DNA of 5,821 nt from Chloroflexota bacterium (GTDB lineage Bacteria; Chloroflexota; Anaerolineae; Anaerolineales; Villigracilaceae): NCBI GenBank assembly GCA_021796155.1, contig JAJYOO010000180.1, forward strand, positions 1-5,821, written 5' to 3'. Every line of letters starts with the position of its first letter. Positions within the stretch are counted from its first letter, which is position 1. Below are positions 1-5,821 of this stretch, one piece after another. A program made the translations under genes and the position numbers. The notes beneath the pieces are model-generated. The model was given only the letters and a program-made list of their open reading frames with translations, was not told the DNA's origin and made no database searches.

Positions 1-1
1 G

Positions 2-457
2 GTGCTGGAACACATTCCGCATATCGACGCGGTGTTGGCCGAGACCGCCCGCGTTTTAAAGAAAGGCGCGCCGTTTTATTTCTGTGTGCCGAACACGCGT
101 TATCTTTCCGAGCTTTCGATCTCACGCGTACTTGGCAAAGATTATACGGAATGGTTCCGAAAAATCTCGCGCGTCTCGCACGCCGATGAGCCGGATGTCT
201 GGCAGAAACGTTTGAAGAACGCGGGTTTTGAACTCGTCCGCTGGTGGCATTATTTTTCGCCCGCCTCGATGCGCGTGTTAGAATGGGGGCACTATTTTGG
301 CGTCCCATCGGTGGTTGCGCGCGTGCTCACCGGCCGCTGGATTATCGCGCCGACGAAATGGAATCTTTGGCTGACCGAGCGATATGTAAAGAAGTATGCG
401 TCACCAAAACCGGTAGAGAACGGAACATTTACTTTTTATATTGCGAAAAAACGATAA
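2..457 (+). CDS. Class I SAM-dependent methyltransferase, C-terminal part (5' truncated by window edge)
   Basis: This is the 3' portion of a methyltransferase gene whose beginning lies left of the window. The frame is open to the edge, so the GTG at position 2 is an internal valine, not a start. The visible 151 residues open with VLEHIPHIDAVLAETARVLK, the classic segment after motif II of Methyltransf_11-type enzymes, followed by KGAPFYFCVPN, the beta strand ending in a Pro-Asn. The SAM-binding glycine motif (motif I) must be upstream. The middle (about residues 45-80) carries a histidine and aromatic residues (SHADEPDVW, GFELVRWWHYFSP) typical of the variable C-terminal cap that covers the substrate. 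The protein ends in a basic tail (IAKKR) and a TAA stop. The substrate is unknown. The glycosyltransferases downstream suggest methylation of a sugar, lipid or glycan intermediate, which is inference. The fold call is firm; the role is not. Confidence 0.85.
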   Translation: MLEHIPHIDAVLAETARVLKKGAPFYFCVPNTRYLSELSISRVLGKDYTEWFRKISRVSHADEPDVWQKRLKNAGFELVRWWHYFSPASMRVLEWGHYFGVPSVVARVLTGRWIIAPTKWNLWLTERYVKKYASPKPVENGTFTFYIAKKR

Positions 458-465
458 CAAAATTA

Positions 466-576
466 TGTCACTCTGAGGGAGCGATGGTCGAGTAGTGGTC
501 TTCGCATATCGAGACCAGCGACCGAAGAGTCTCGTTTACAAGTTACGCGAGATTCTTCGCTTCGCTCAGAATGACA
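466..576. repeat. Nested imperfect palindrome filling the spacer (REP/MITE-like element)
   Basis: The element begins TGTCACTCTGAG (466-477) and ends CTCAGAATGACA (565-576), which pair at 11 of 12 positions with one G-T wobble-type difference. The stem can extend imperfectly inward to about 484 and 557. Inside are two further stems. One is GGTCG (486-490) with CGACC (519-523), enclosing TGGTCT (496-501) with AGACCA (512-517). The other is CGAAGAGTCTCG (523-534) with CGAGATTCTTCG (548-559), 11 of 12 paired around a 13-base loop. The arms resemble a non-coding dispersed palindrome type that I recall from environmental bacterial genomes, including Chloroflexota. No transposase or clear target duplication is visible. 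No T-run follows, so a classical intrinsic terminator is not supported. It ends only 13 bases before the next start codon and so may form structure in the mRNA leader. Confidence 0.75.
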
Positions 577-589
577 TGCCAAACAAGAC

Positions 590-1303
590 ATGTCCTTCGA
601 CGAAAAATATTTTTCCACACACACTTATCAAAACGTTTCCTTTGCAAAGTTTAGCCAGTATTGGTGGTCAAATCGATTCTTTGCGATGATGGCGCGCCGC
701 TATGGACGCCGCGGTTCGCGTCTGCTTGAGATCGGCTCGGGGCTTGGACACCTCGTCGGCCAGTTGGAAGGTGACTTCGCAACATTCGGGTTGGATTTAA
801 ATCATTGGGCGGTAGCCCGCTCTAAGTCCGAAGTGAGGCGGACTCAATTGCAGACGGCCAGCGCACAGGAACTTCCATTTGTCCATTCGACGTTCGGCGT
901 GGTCATCATCAAACATATTGTCGAACACTTGCCGGACCCGGCGCGGGCGATCCGCGAAATTGGCCGCGTCCTCGAACCGAACGGAATCCTGATCCTCGCC
1001 ACGCCAAATTTGGATTCGCTGCTCAAGCCTTTGAAAGGCGATCAATGGATCGGGTATCTCGATCCAACGCACATTTCGTTGAAGCGGCCTGCGGAATGGT
1101 TTGGCTTGATGAATGATGCTGGGCTTTCGATCAAGCGATCTTTTGCGGATGGTTTTTGGAATGTGCCTTATGTTCCATTGATCCCAAGTGCGATTCAAAA
1201 ATTGTTGTTTGGATCGCTCGGCGGCTTTCAAGCGATAACCGGTTTTGTTTTCCTGCCGGTTCGCTGGGGCGAAAGTATCATTGTGATTGCCAGGAAGAAA
1301 TAA
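590..1303 (+). CDS. Class I SAM-dependent methyltransferase (Methyltransf_11/23 type)
   Basis: A complete 237-residue methyltransferase. Motif I, LLEIGSGLGHL (about residues 45-55), forms the SAM-binding glycine loop. GLDLN with Asp69 at the end of strand 2 probably binds the ribose hydroxyls. ASAQELPF (about 90-97) is the usual motif with the adenine-contacting acidic position shifted to Gln-Glu. IIKHIVEHLPDPARAIREIG (about 106-125) followed by RVLEPNGILILATPN is the motif II/III region typical of Methyltransf_11. The C-terminal third (YLDPTHISLKRPAEWF, then a hydrophobic stretch near 195-230) is the variable part; His in DPTHIS is common in the relatives that act on sugars or lipid-linked intermediates. 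There is no convincing Shine-Dalgarno sequence before ATG 590, and upstream ATGs at 571 and 576 are out of frame, so this start is the best available. The stop lies 7 bases before glycosyltransferase 1, suggesting an operon. It shares the fold with the partial gene at the left edge, but the two are clearly divergent. The substrate is unknown. Confidence 0.9.
   Translation: MSFDEKYFSTHTYQNVSFAKFSQYWWSNRFFAMMARRYGRRGSRLLEIGSGLGHLVGQLEGDFATFGLDLNHWAVARSKSEVRRTQLQTASAQELPFVHSTFGVVIIKHIVEHLPDPARAIREIGRVLEPNGILILATPNLDSLLKPLKGDQWIGYLDPTHISLKRPAEWFGLMNDAGLSIKRSFADGFWNVPYVPLIPSAIQKLLFGSLGGFQAITGFVFLPVRWGESIIVIARKK
1292..1297 (+). promoter_or_regulatory. Ribosome binding site for glycosyltransferase 1 inside the end of methyltransferase 2
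   Basis: AGGAAG lies in the last codons of the upstream methyltransferase, 13 bases before ATG 1311. The spacing is slightly long but workable. It favours ATG 1311 over the in-frame TTG at 1287, which would overlap the upstream gene and has no purine-rich site at a suitable distance. The arrangement is consistent with translational coupling of the two genes. Confidence 0.5.
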
Positions 1304-1310
1304 TTCAACA

Positions 1311-3467
1311 ATGAGCGACGAATCCCGAAACCCAAATCCCGAATTCCCGCAAGAGCCAAGTGTGCTCGATTATGTAAAATCAAAACTCTTCTTTTGGCGC
1401 GGACAAAGCGTTGAAATTCCCGCGCAGGTTGTGGAAGAAAAAGTCGAGCCGGAGCCAGAGCCAGTTGAAGAACAACAGCCATCCAAGCCATTTCCATGGA
1501 TTTCGCTCATTGCGTTGGCGCTGGCACTTTTCGCTCAACGTTCTTTTGAGCCGCCGGTTTCCTCGGCGATACCGGGAATTACTTTTTACGTCGCCGCGTT
1601 GGGATTGTTAATCATCGCGATTCTACGCGGCGAATGGACTTTAGCTCCGCTAACCGAATCGCCGGTCAGAGCCGATCCGCTGACATTTCGCCGCAACGCG
1701 TTTTTGATTTCCTTGCCGCTTGCGATTTTTGCATTCTTCCTTTTTAGTGGGAATCTGTTCAGCATTTTCAATATAACAATTTGGCTGATTGCAACAGGCT
1801 TGTTTGTTTGGTCATTATGGGTTCGCAATCCGAATAAACCGTCAGCGTGGCAGCGTTTACAAAATCTTCTTGCGCGTAAAAATTGGCAGATCAATATCAG
1901 CCGTTGGACATTGCTCGTTCTCGCAGCGGCGGTCGTCGTCTTTTTCTTCCGCGTTTATCACATCCAACAAACGCCGGCTGAACCATTCAGCGATCATGCT
2001 GAAAAGATTCTCGACATTTACGATATTCTGCACGGACAGCCGCACATTTTCTTTCCGCGCAACACGGGCCGCGAAGCCATCGGCATGTATTGGATCGTAT
2101 TGGCAGTTTGGATTTTCAATACCGGTCTTTCGTTTCTCACAACAAAAGTCGCGACGATTTCAATGGGGCTGGTTACGCTGCCATATATTTATTTGCTTGG
2201 CAAAGAAATTGCCAATAAACGCGTCGGCTTGCTGGCTTTCTTCCTTGCCGGGATTGCATACTGGCCGAACGTGATCTCACGCATCGGATTGCGATTTCCG
2301 CTTTATCCGTTGTTCGTCGCGCCAATGATGCTTTATTTGATTCGCGGACTACGTACTGGCAATCGGAATCAATTTATTCTTGCGGGAATTTTTCTCGGCC
2401 TTGGATTGAATGGCTACACACCGTATCGCATCGTGCCGTTCCTTGTCATCGCCGCGATGATTTTGTTCGCGCTTCACATGCGATCCAAAACGTCAACGCG
2501 TGATTCGTTCGTGTGGCTGGCAATTGTCGGTCTTGTTTCGTTTTTTATCTTTCTGCCGCTGATGCGTTACGCCACAGAAAATCCCGGCACGTTTTCTTAC
2601 CGCGCTTTTTCACGGCTCGGAGAAGGGCAAGCCATCCCCGGCCCGGTGTTGAATATTTTCTTCTCGAACGTATGGAACGCGTTCAAGATGTTTAACTGGG
2701 ATGACGGTAACATCTGGGTGAATTCGCTGCCGCATCGTCCCGCGCTGGATATCGTTTCGGGCGCGTTATTTTTGATCGGTATTGTTTTGTTGATCGCGCG
2801 CTATATCCGAAAACGTAACTGGCTGGACTTGTTCCTTTTGCTCTCGATCCCGATCCTTTTGCTTCCTTCGATTCTTTCGCTCGGTTTCCCGGACGAGAAC
2901 CCGGCTCTGAACCGCGCGTCCGGCGCTTATGTCCCGACGTTCATCATCGTGGCGATGGCGCTCGATGGTTTCATCTCCGCTTTCGGGTCCGAAAAGAGGC
3001 GGGTGGTTTTGGCGTCGCTGATAACCGGCTCATTGTTGATCTGGTCGTCTTCGCAAAACTTTGACATTGTCTTCCATCAATTCGACACGAACTTCCGCCT
3101 CGGCGCGTGGAACTCGTCGGAGATGGGAACCGTCATCAAGGAGTTCGGATCGGTGTATGGCGAGACGGATACGGTCTGGATTGTGCCATTCCCGTATTGG
3201 GTGGATACGCGTCTTCCCGGAGTTTGGGCCGGAATCCCGAACCGTGACTTTGCCATGCCGACGGATCAATTGGCAAGCACAACGCAAATTGCCGGGCCAA
3301 AATTATTTATCGTGAAGGCCAGTTTGGACAACCCGGAAGCTAACGACCAAACGAGTGTCAATACGCTGGAACGATTGTATCCGCAAGGAACGTTGAGCTT
3401 GCACAAATCGCCCGTGCCCGATCATGATTTCTGGATTTACTTTGTGCCCGCACCTTACACACCGTAG
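1311..3467 (+). CDS. GT-C membrane glycosyltransferase, GT39/PMT_2 (ArnT-like) family
   Basis: A 718-residue polytopic membrane protein. Enzymes of this family use a polyprenyl-phosphate sugar donor and transfer the sugar on the extracytoplasmic face of the membrane. The N-terminus (1-60) is hydrophilic and probably cytoplasmic, with an acidic Pro-Glu tract (EKVEPEPEPVEE, about 43-54) encoded partly by three tandem GAGCC(G/A) hexamers. Hydrophobic segments follow, by eye near 63-76, 90-105, 130-146, 152-170 and 198-213. The first large loop contains EPFSDHAEKILDIYDIL (about 224-240), where Asp228 and Glu231 are the best candidates for the family's acidic catalytic motif, then FFPRNTGREAIGMYW. 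The core continues with KVATISMGLVTLPYIYLLGK, YWPNVISRIGLRFPLYPLF and GLGLNGYTPYRIVPF (about 363-377), strongly reminiscent of GT39 proteins from Chloroflexota. A soluble C-terminal domain (about 583-718) follows the last membrane segment. Donor sugar and acceptor cannot be deduced. Start choice: ATG 1311 with AGGAAG upstream; TTG 1287 would add 8 residues. Confidence 0.88.
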   Translation: MSDESRNPNPEFPQEPSVLDYVKSKLFFWRGQSVEIPAQVVEEKVEPEPEPVEEQQPSKPFPWISLIALALALFAQRSFEPPVSSAIPGITFYVAALGLLIIAILRGEWTLAPLTESPVRADPLTFRRNAFLISLPLAIFAFFLFSGNLFSIFNITIWLIATGLFVWSLWVRNPNKPSAWQRLQNLLARKNWQINISRWTLLVLAAAVVVFFFRVYHIQQTPAEPFSDHAEKILDIYDILHGQPHIFFPRNTGREAIGMYWIVLAVWIFNTGLSFLTTKVATISMGLVTLPYIYLLGKEIANKRVGLLAFFLAGIAYWPNVISRIGLRFPLYPLFVAPMMLYLIRGLRTGNRNQFILAGIFLGLGLNGYTPYRIVPFLVIAAMILFALHMRSKTSTRDSFVWLAIVGLVSFFIFLPLMRYATENPGTFSYRAFSRLGEGQAIPGPVLNIFFSNVWNAFKMFNWDDGNIWVNSLPHRPALDIVSGALFLIGIVLLIARYIRKRNWLDLFLLLSIPILLLPSILSLGFPDENPALNRASGAYVPTFIIVAMALDGFISAFGSEKRRVVLASLITGSLLIWSSSQNFDIVFHQFDTNFRLGAWNSSEMGTVIKEFGSVYGETDTVWIVPFPYWVDTRLPGVWAGIPNRDFAMPTDQLASTTQIAGPKLFIVKASLDNPEANDQTSVNTLERLYPQGTLSLHKSPVPDHDFWIYFVPAPYTP
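1320..1349. repeat. Short repeat-like tract at the 5' end of glycosyltransferase 1
   Basis: This stretch is built from near-repeats: GAATCCCGA at 1320-1328, AAATCCCGA at 1335-1343, then ATTCCCG. It encodes the low-complexity start ESRNPNPEFP of glycosyltransferase 1, only three codons after the ATG. It resembles simple GATTCGGGA-type repeats usually found in intergenic DNA. The tract is short, so chance remains possible. Confidence 0.35.
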
Positions 3468-3511
3468 GTCATGCTTCAAGCGTGATCTGTTTTGCGGTTC
3501 ATTGGGAGTCA

Positions 3512-3612
3512 CCGTGATTGAAACCATTTGGACACAGATTCTCACGGATTTTTCAAAAAGATTCTTCCGCGTGAATCCGGGTAATCCGTGACATCCGTGT
3601 ACAGAATCACGG
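3512..3612. repeat. Nested inverted-repeat element in the spacer between the two glycosyltransferases
   Basis: The outer arms CCGTGATT (3512-3519) and AATCACGG (3605-3612) are perfect reverse complements. Inside them, ACACAGATTCTCACGGATT (3532-3550) pairs with AATCCGTGACATCCGTGT (3583-3600), with one mismatch at ACAC(A/G)GAT and a small unpaired bulge. A further GATTC (3560-3564) and GAATC (3573-3577) pair can close the centre. The motif ATCCGTG is repeated within the right arm. The arms resemble a 'cacggatt/aatccgtg' type of dispersed intergenic palindrome that I recall from several bacterial phyla. No coding potential is evident and no T-run follows, so I call it a repeat, although it could still stabilise the 3' end of the upstream transcript. 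Confidence 0.65.
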
Positions 3613-3631
3613 CAACTCTTGGAGAACCTAC

Positions 3632-3660
3632 TTAGCACGAATTAAGTTTTTCATGATAAA
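3632..3660 (+). promoter_or_regulatory. Possible sigma70-like promoter for glycosyltransferase 2
   Basis: TTAGCA (3632-3637) and GATAAA (3655-3660) each match four of six consensus positions and are separated by exactly 17 bases in an A/T-rich stretch. Transcription would then begin near 3667, leaving a leader of only about five bases before ATG 3673. That would fit the absence of any Shine-Dalgarno sequence there. A weak call: such matches are common by chance in A/T-rich DNA, and the gene may instead be read through from upstream. Confidence 0.25.
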
Positions 3661-3672
3661 TTGTTATCCGCT

Positions 3673-5821
3673 ATGACGACTGAAAAACGCACCTGGATTT
3701 ATGATCTACTCCTGGTCGCTGTGCTGGTGATCGGGGCATATTTTCGTGTGATCGGCCTGAACTGGGACCAGAACCAGCACCTGCATCCGGACGAACGTTT
3801 CCTCACGATGGTAGAAAGCGCGTTGCAGGTTAAGAAATGCGCGACGCCTGTGCCTCTGGCAAATTGTCCTCCAGATCAAATCCGCTGGCTCGGATTAGGC
3901 GACTACTTCAACACCGCCACATCCACGCTCAACCCGGAGAATCAAGGGTACGGTTTCTTTGTCTATGGCGACCTGCCGATCATCATGGTTCGTTATATCG
4001 CCGAATGGGTTGGACAGGTTGGTTACGATCAGGTGGATTTGGTCGGGCGTCAGCTTTCAGCGCTTGGCGACTTGCTAACCATCCTGATGATTTACATCAT
4101 CGCAGCGCGGTTGTACAACCGCCGCGTGGCGCTGCTCAGCGCGACTTTCTCCACGTTTGCCGTTTTACAGATTCAACAATCGCACTTCTTTACTGTTGAT
4201 ACGATTGCGAACTTCTTTATTTTCCTCGCAACTTATTTTGCGGTGGAAATAATTTTGTATCGGAAGCCGGAAACCAGGAATCGAGAATCGGAAAAAGAGA
4301 ATCAGGAATCGGAAGTCAGGAATCGTGACTCGGGCGGTATCACTGATTCCGAATCTCAGGTACCGACTCCCAACTTCCAACTCCCGCCTCTCGTTCTTCG
4401 TTTTATTCGCGATCCATTTTTCCTGCTGAGCCTCGCCTTCGGCGTTTCGCTCGGACTGGCTACCGCGTCAAAATTAAGTGCGGCCCCGCTGGCAATTTTA
4501 TTGCCGGGTGCGTTCGTCGTCCGCTATTTTACGGGCGAGCGCAAAATTGCGGACAATGATTATTACACTCGCATCGCGATTTATCTCATCAGCGGCGCGG
4601 TGATTTCTCTGATTACATTCCGCATTTTCATGCCGTATGCGTTCAAGGGCATCGTCAGCATCAGCCCAAGCTTTGTCTCCAACATCCTACAACTCGAAGC
4701 CCAATCCAACGGCGACGCGGATGTCCCGTTTGCGCTTCAATGGGCGCGGCGTTCGCATCTGTATGGATTCACAAACCTGACCGAATGGGGACTCGGGCTT
4801 CCGCTTGGCATTCTCGCCTGGGCCGGTTTCCTGTGGATGGCATGGCGAATCTTCAAGGGCGAATTCCGTCACGCGTTGTTGTGGGGCTGGACGGCAATTT
4901 TCTTCGTATGGCAATCGTCCGCGTTCAACCCGACGATGCGCTACTTCCTGCCCATTTATCCATTGTTATGTCTGATGGCGGGTTGGCTCGTCATCTGGCT
5001 TTGGGATGAAGGAAGAAAGAAGAAAGAGAAAAGATGGTCTTTCGTCTTTCCTCTTTCTTCGATTCTGATTGGCACGACGGTCCTCGCGCTGACCTTTGCC
5101 TGGGCTTACGCGTTCATTCAGATTTATACGCGTCCTGTAACGCGCGTCGCGGCGACGCGTTGGATTTACCAAAATGTTCCCGCCGCGATCAATCTGCGGA
5201 TTCAAACATCGGATGGATCAGTTTATCAACAGCCGTTGCCATTTCCGACAGGCGGAATTATTCAAAGCGATCAGCCGTATGACGTCCCATTCACAGCCAA
5301 TGCCACCGGCGCGTTGAATCAGATTTATTTTCCGCATATCGCTGCGAAAGGCGATGCGGCCTCTCAGACTTTTAGCGTTTCGTTGACACCCCAATCTGGT
5401 CTTGCACCAGGACAGAATCTTGCCGCCTCTTCGCTCACATCGGATTTTGTACCGGCTGGCGATCCACGCGGAAAAGAATTCACCCTCCAGCTTGACCACA
5501 CGGTGATGATACAAAAGGGTCAGGTTTACCTTTTGCATATCACAACCACCGCGGCGGTGACGATGGTCGGCGCGGCGCCGATCAATGAATCAGACTGGGA
5601 TGATGGCCTGCCTCTGCGCCTCGGGCCGGAGGGTTACGATGGCTACGGCGGTTTGTATCAGGGCGGACTCAATCTGCAAATCTATTTCGACGACAATGCT
5701 GACAAGCTGACACGTTTTGTAAGCACGTTGAGTCAGGGCGATTACATTTTTATGTCGTCCAATCGCCAATGGGCTTCAGTGACGCGCATCCCCGAACGTT
5801 ATCCGTTGACCACCGCGTATT
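3673..5821 (+). CDS. GT-C membrane glycosyltransferase, GT39/PMT_2-like, with long C-terminal soluble domain (3' truncated by window edge)
   Basis: An uninterrupted frame of 716 codons from ATG 3673 with no stop before the window ends. The N-terminus has a membrane segment (about 11-28), then QHLHPDERF with Asp40-Glu41, the acidic DE pair expected in the first extracytoplasmic loop of GT39 enzymes. SHFFTVDTIANFF (about 170-182) and AFNPTMRYFLPIYP (about 417-430) are further recognisable blocks of bacterial polyprenyl-phosphate-dependent glycosyltransferases. By eye, about ten membrane segments span residues 11-480. A soluble part follows from about 485, opening with TRVAATRWIYQNVPAAINLR and continuing as a Gly/Thr/Ser-rich, probably beta-rich domain that ends with YIFMSSNRQWASVTRIPERY. 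Two hydrophilic loops look anomalous: residues about 198-240 and 445-454 are encoded by repeat-like DNA. No Shine-Dalgarno sequence is seen; an in-frame TTG at 3661 is a less likely start, and a TAA at 3643 closes the frame upstream. Likely role: sugar transfer in envelope or exopolysaccharide synthesis; the substrate is unknown. Confidence 0.85.
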   Translation, partial: MTTEKRTWIYDLLLVAVLVIGAYFRVIGLNWDQNQHLHPDERFLTMVESALQVKKCATPVPLANCPPDQIRWLGLGDYFNTATSTLNPENQGYGFFVYGDLPIIMVRYIAEWVGQVGYDQVDLVGRQLSALGDLLTILMIYIIAARLYNRRVALLSATFSTFAVLQIQQSHFFTVDTIANFFIFLATYFAVEIILYRKPETRNRESEKENQESEVRNRDSGGITDSESQVPTPNFQLPPLVLRFIRDPFFLLSLAFGVSLGLATASKLSAAPLAILLPGAFVVRYFTGERKIADNDYYTRIAIYLISGAVISLITFRIFMPYAFKGIVSISPSFVSNILQLEAQSNGDADVPFALQWARRSHLYGFTNLTEWGLGLPLGILAWAGFLWMAWRIFKGEFRHALLWGWTAIFFVWQSSAFNPTMRYFLPIYPLLCLMAGWLVIWLWDEGRKKKEKRWSFVFPLSSILIGTTVLALTFAWAYAFIQIYTRPVTRVAATRWIYQNVPAAINLRIQTSDGSVYQQPLPFPTGGIIQSDQPYDVPFTANATGALNQIYFPHIAAKGDAASQTFSVSLTPQSGLAPGQNLAASSLTSDFVPAGDPRGKEFTLQLDHTVMIQKGQVYLLHITTTAAVTMVGAAPINESDWDDGLPLRLGPEGYDGYGGLYQGGLNLQIYFDDNADKLTRFVSTLSQGDYIFMSSNRQWASVTRIPERYPLTTAY
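4264..4390. repeat. In-frame purine-rich repeat tract inside glycosyltransferase 2
   Basis: CAGGAATCG occurs three times (4275-4283, 4303-4311, 4317-4325), with variants GAGAATCGG and GAGAATCAGG between them. The tract then switches to pyrimidine-rich sequence of related type (GATTCCGAATCTCAGG, then CGACTCCCAACTTCCAACTC). GGAATCGTGA (4319-4328) can pair with TCACTGATTCC (4340-4350) with one bulged base. The tract encodes a strongly hydrophilic, Glu/Arg/Asn/Ser-rich segment (about residues 198-240) between two membrane segments and keeps the frame open. This looks like intergenic simple-repeat DNA captured inside a gene. Exact boundaries are uncertain. Confidence 0.6.
5011..5060. repeat. In-frame purine/pyrimidine hairpin inside glycosyltransferase 2
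   Basis: A purine run (from 5011) is followed by its near-complement. The 17-base arms 5019-5035 and 5044-5060 pair at 15 Watson-Crick positions plus one G-T, with a single A-C mismatch (5029/5050) and an 8-base loop. It encodes the basic stretch EGRKKKEKRWSFVFPLSS (about residues 446-463) joining two membrane segments, where positive charge fits a cytoplasmic loop. There is no T-run after the stem, and the frame continues for more than 250 codons, so it is not a terminator. It resembles a small palindromic element inserted in frame. Confidence 0.6.

Noticed and set aside
466..576. Intrinsic terminator for methyltransferase 1
   Set aside because: The structure is long and multi-stem, and no T-run follows the final arm, so the repeat interpretation fits better.
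797..1231. Open frame on the minus strand, 144 codons, opposite methyltransferase 2
   Set aside because: It lies wholly antisense to a gene with clear methyltransferase motifs, and its translation is Arg-rich with no recognisable domain; it is a shadow frame.
1287..1310. In-frame TTG start for glycosyltransferase 1
   Set aside because: It would overlap the upstream gene, is a rarer start codon and lacks a suitably placed ribosome site; ATG 1311 has AGGAAG upstream.
3532..3600. Intrinsic terminator after glycosyltransferase 1
   Set aside because: The stem begins 65 bases after the stop, is interrupted, and is followed by ACAGAATCACGG rather than a T-run.
3303..3638. Open frame on the minus strand, 111 codons, over the end of glycosyltransferase 1 and the spacer
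   Set aside because: It crosses the inverted-repeat element and the antisense of a well-supported gene, and its product has no familiar motif.
4264..4390. CRISPR array
   Set aside because: The repeat unit is only about 9 bases, spacing is irregular, there are no unique spacers of constant length, and the tract is coding.
5218..5538. Open frame on the minus strand, 106 codons
   Set aside because: It is antisense to the soluble domain of glycosyltransferase 2, whose frame stays open through the whole region.

Overview
The window reads as part of a cell-envelope or exopolysaccharide glycan locus on the + strand of a bacterial chromosome. It holds four protein genes in one orientation: the 3' end of a class I SAM-dependent methyltransferase (2-457), a complete second methyltransferase of the same broad type (590-1303), a complete polytopic GT-C glycosyltransferase of the GT39/PMT_2 type (1311-3467), and a second, longer GT39/PMT_2-type enzyme that runs off the right edge without a stop codon (3673-5821). 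The style of the two membrane glycosyltransferases, the moderate GC content by eye, and the intergenic palindromes all recall Chloroflexota (Anaerolineae) genomes. This is an inference from recalled resemblance, not a search result.

Layout. 1-457: C-terminal half of methyltransferase 1. 458-589: a spacer almost filled by a nested imperfect palindrome (466-576). 590-1303: methyltransferase 2, followed after 7 bases by glycosyltransferase 1 (1311-3467), so these two are probably co-transcribed and perhaps translationally coupled. 3468-3672: a 205-base spacer with a second, unrelated nested inverted repeat (3512-3612) and a weak promoter-like pair just before the next gene. 3673 to the end: glycosyltransferase 2.

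The genes plausibly work together. GT39-type enzymes take sugars from polyprenyl-phosphate carriers on the outer face of the membrane and attach them to lipid-linked or protein acceptors. The methyltransferases could modify sugars or other intermediates in the cytoplasm. Exact substrates cannot be read from the sequence.

The most unusual aspect is the repeats. Repeat-like DNA of several different kinds lies in both spacers. More notably, it also lies inside reading frames: a purine-rich repeat tract encoding a hydrophilic loop (4264-4390) and a near-perfect 17-bp hairpin encoding a basic loop (5019-5060) are both in frame in glycosyltransferase 2, and a shorter repeat-like tract forms the start of glycosyltransferase 1 (1320-1349). 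I see no CRISPR array, tRNA, rRNA, transposase or defence gene. I do not see a clearly new biological system; the in-frame palindromic and repeat insertions are the best lead.
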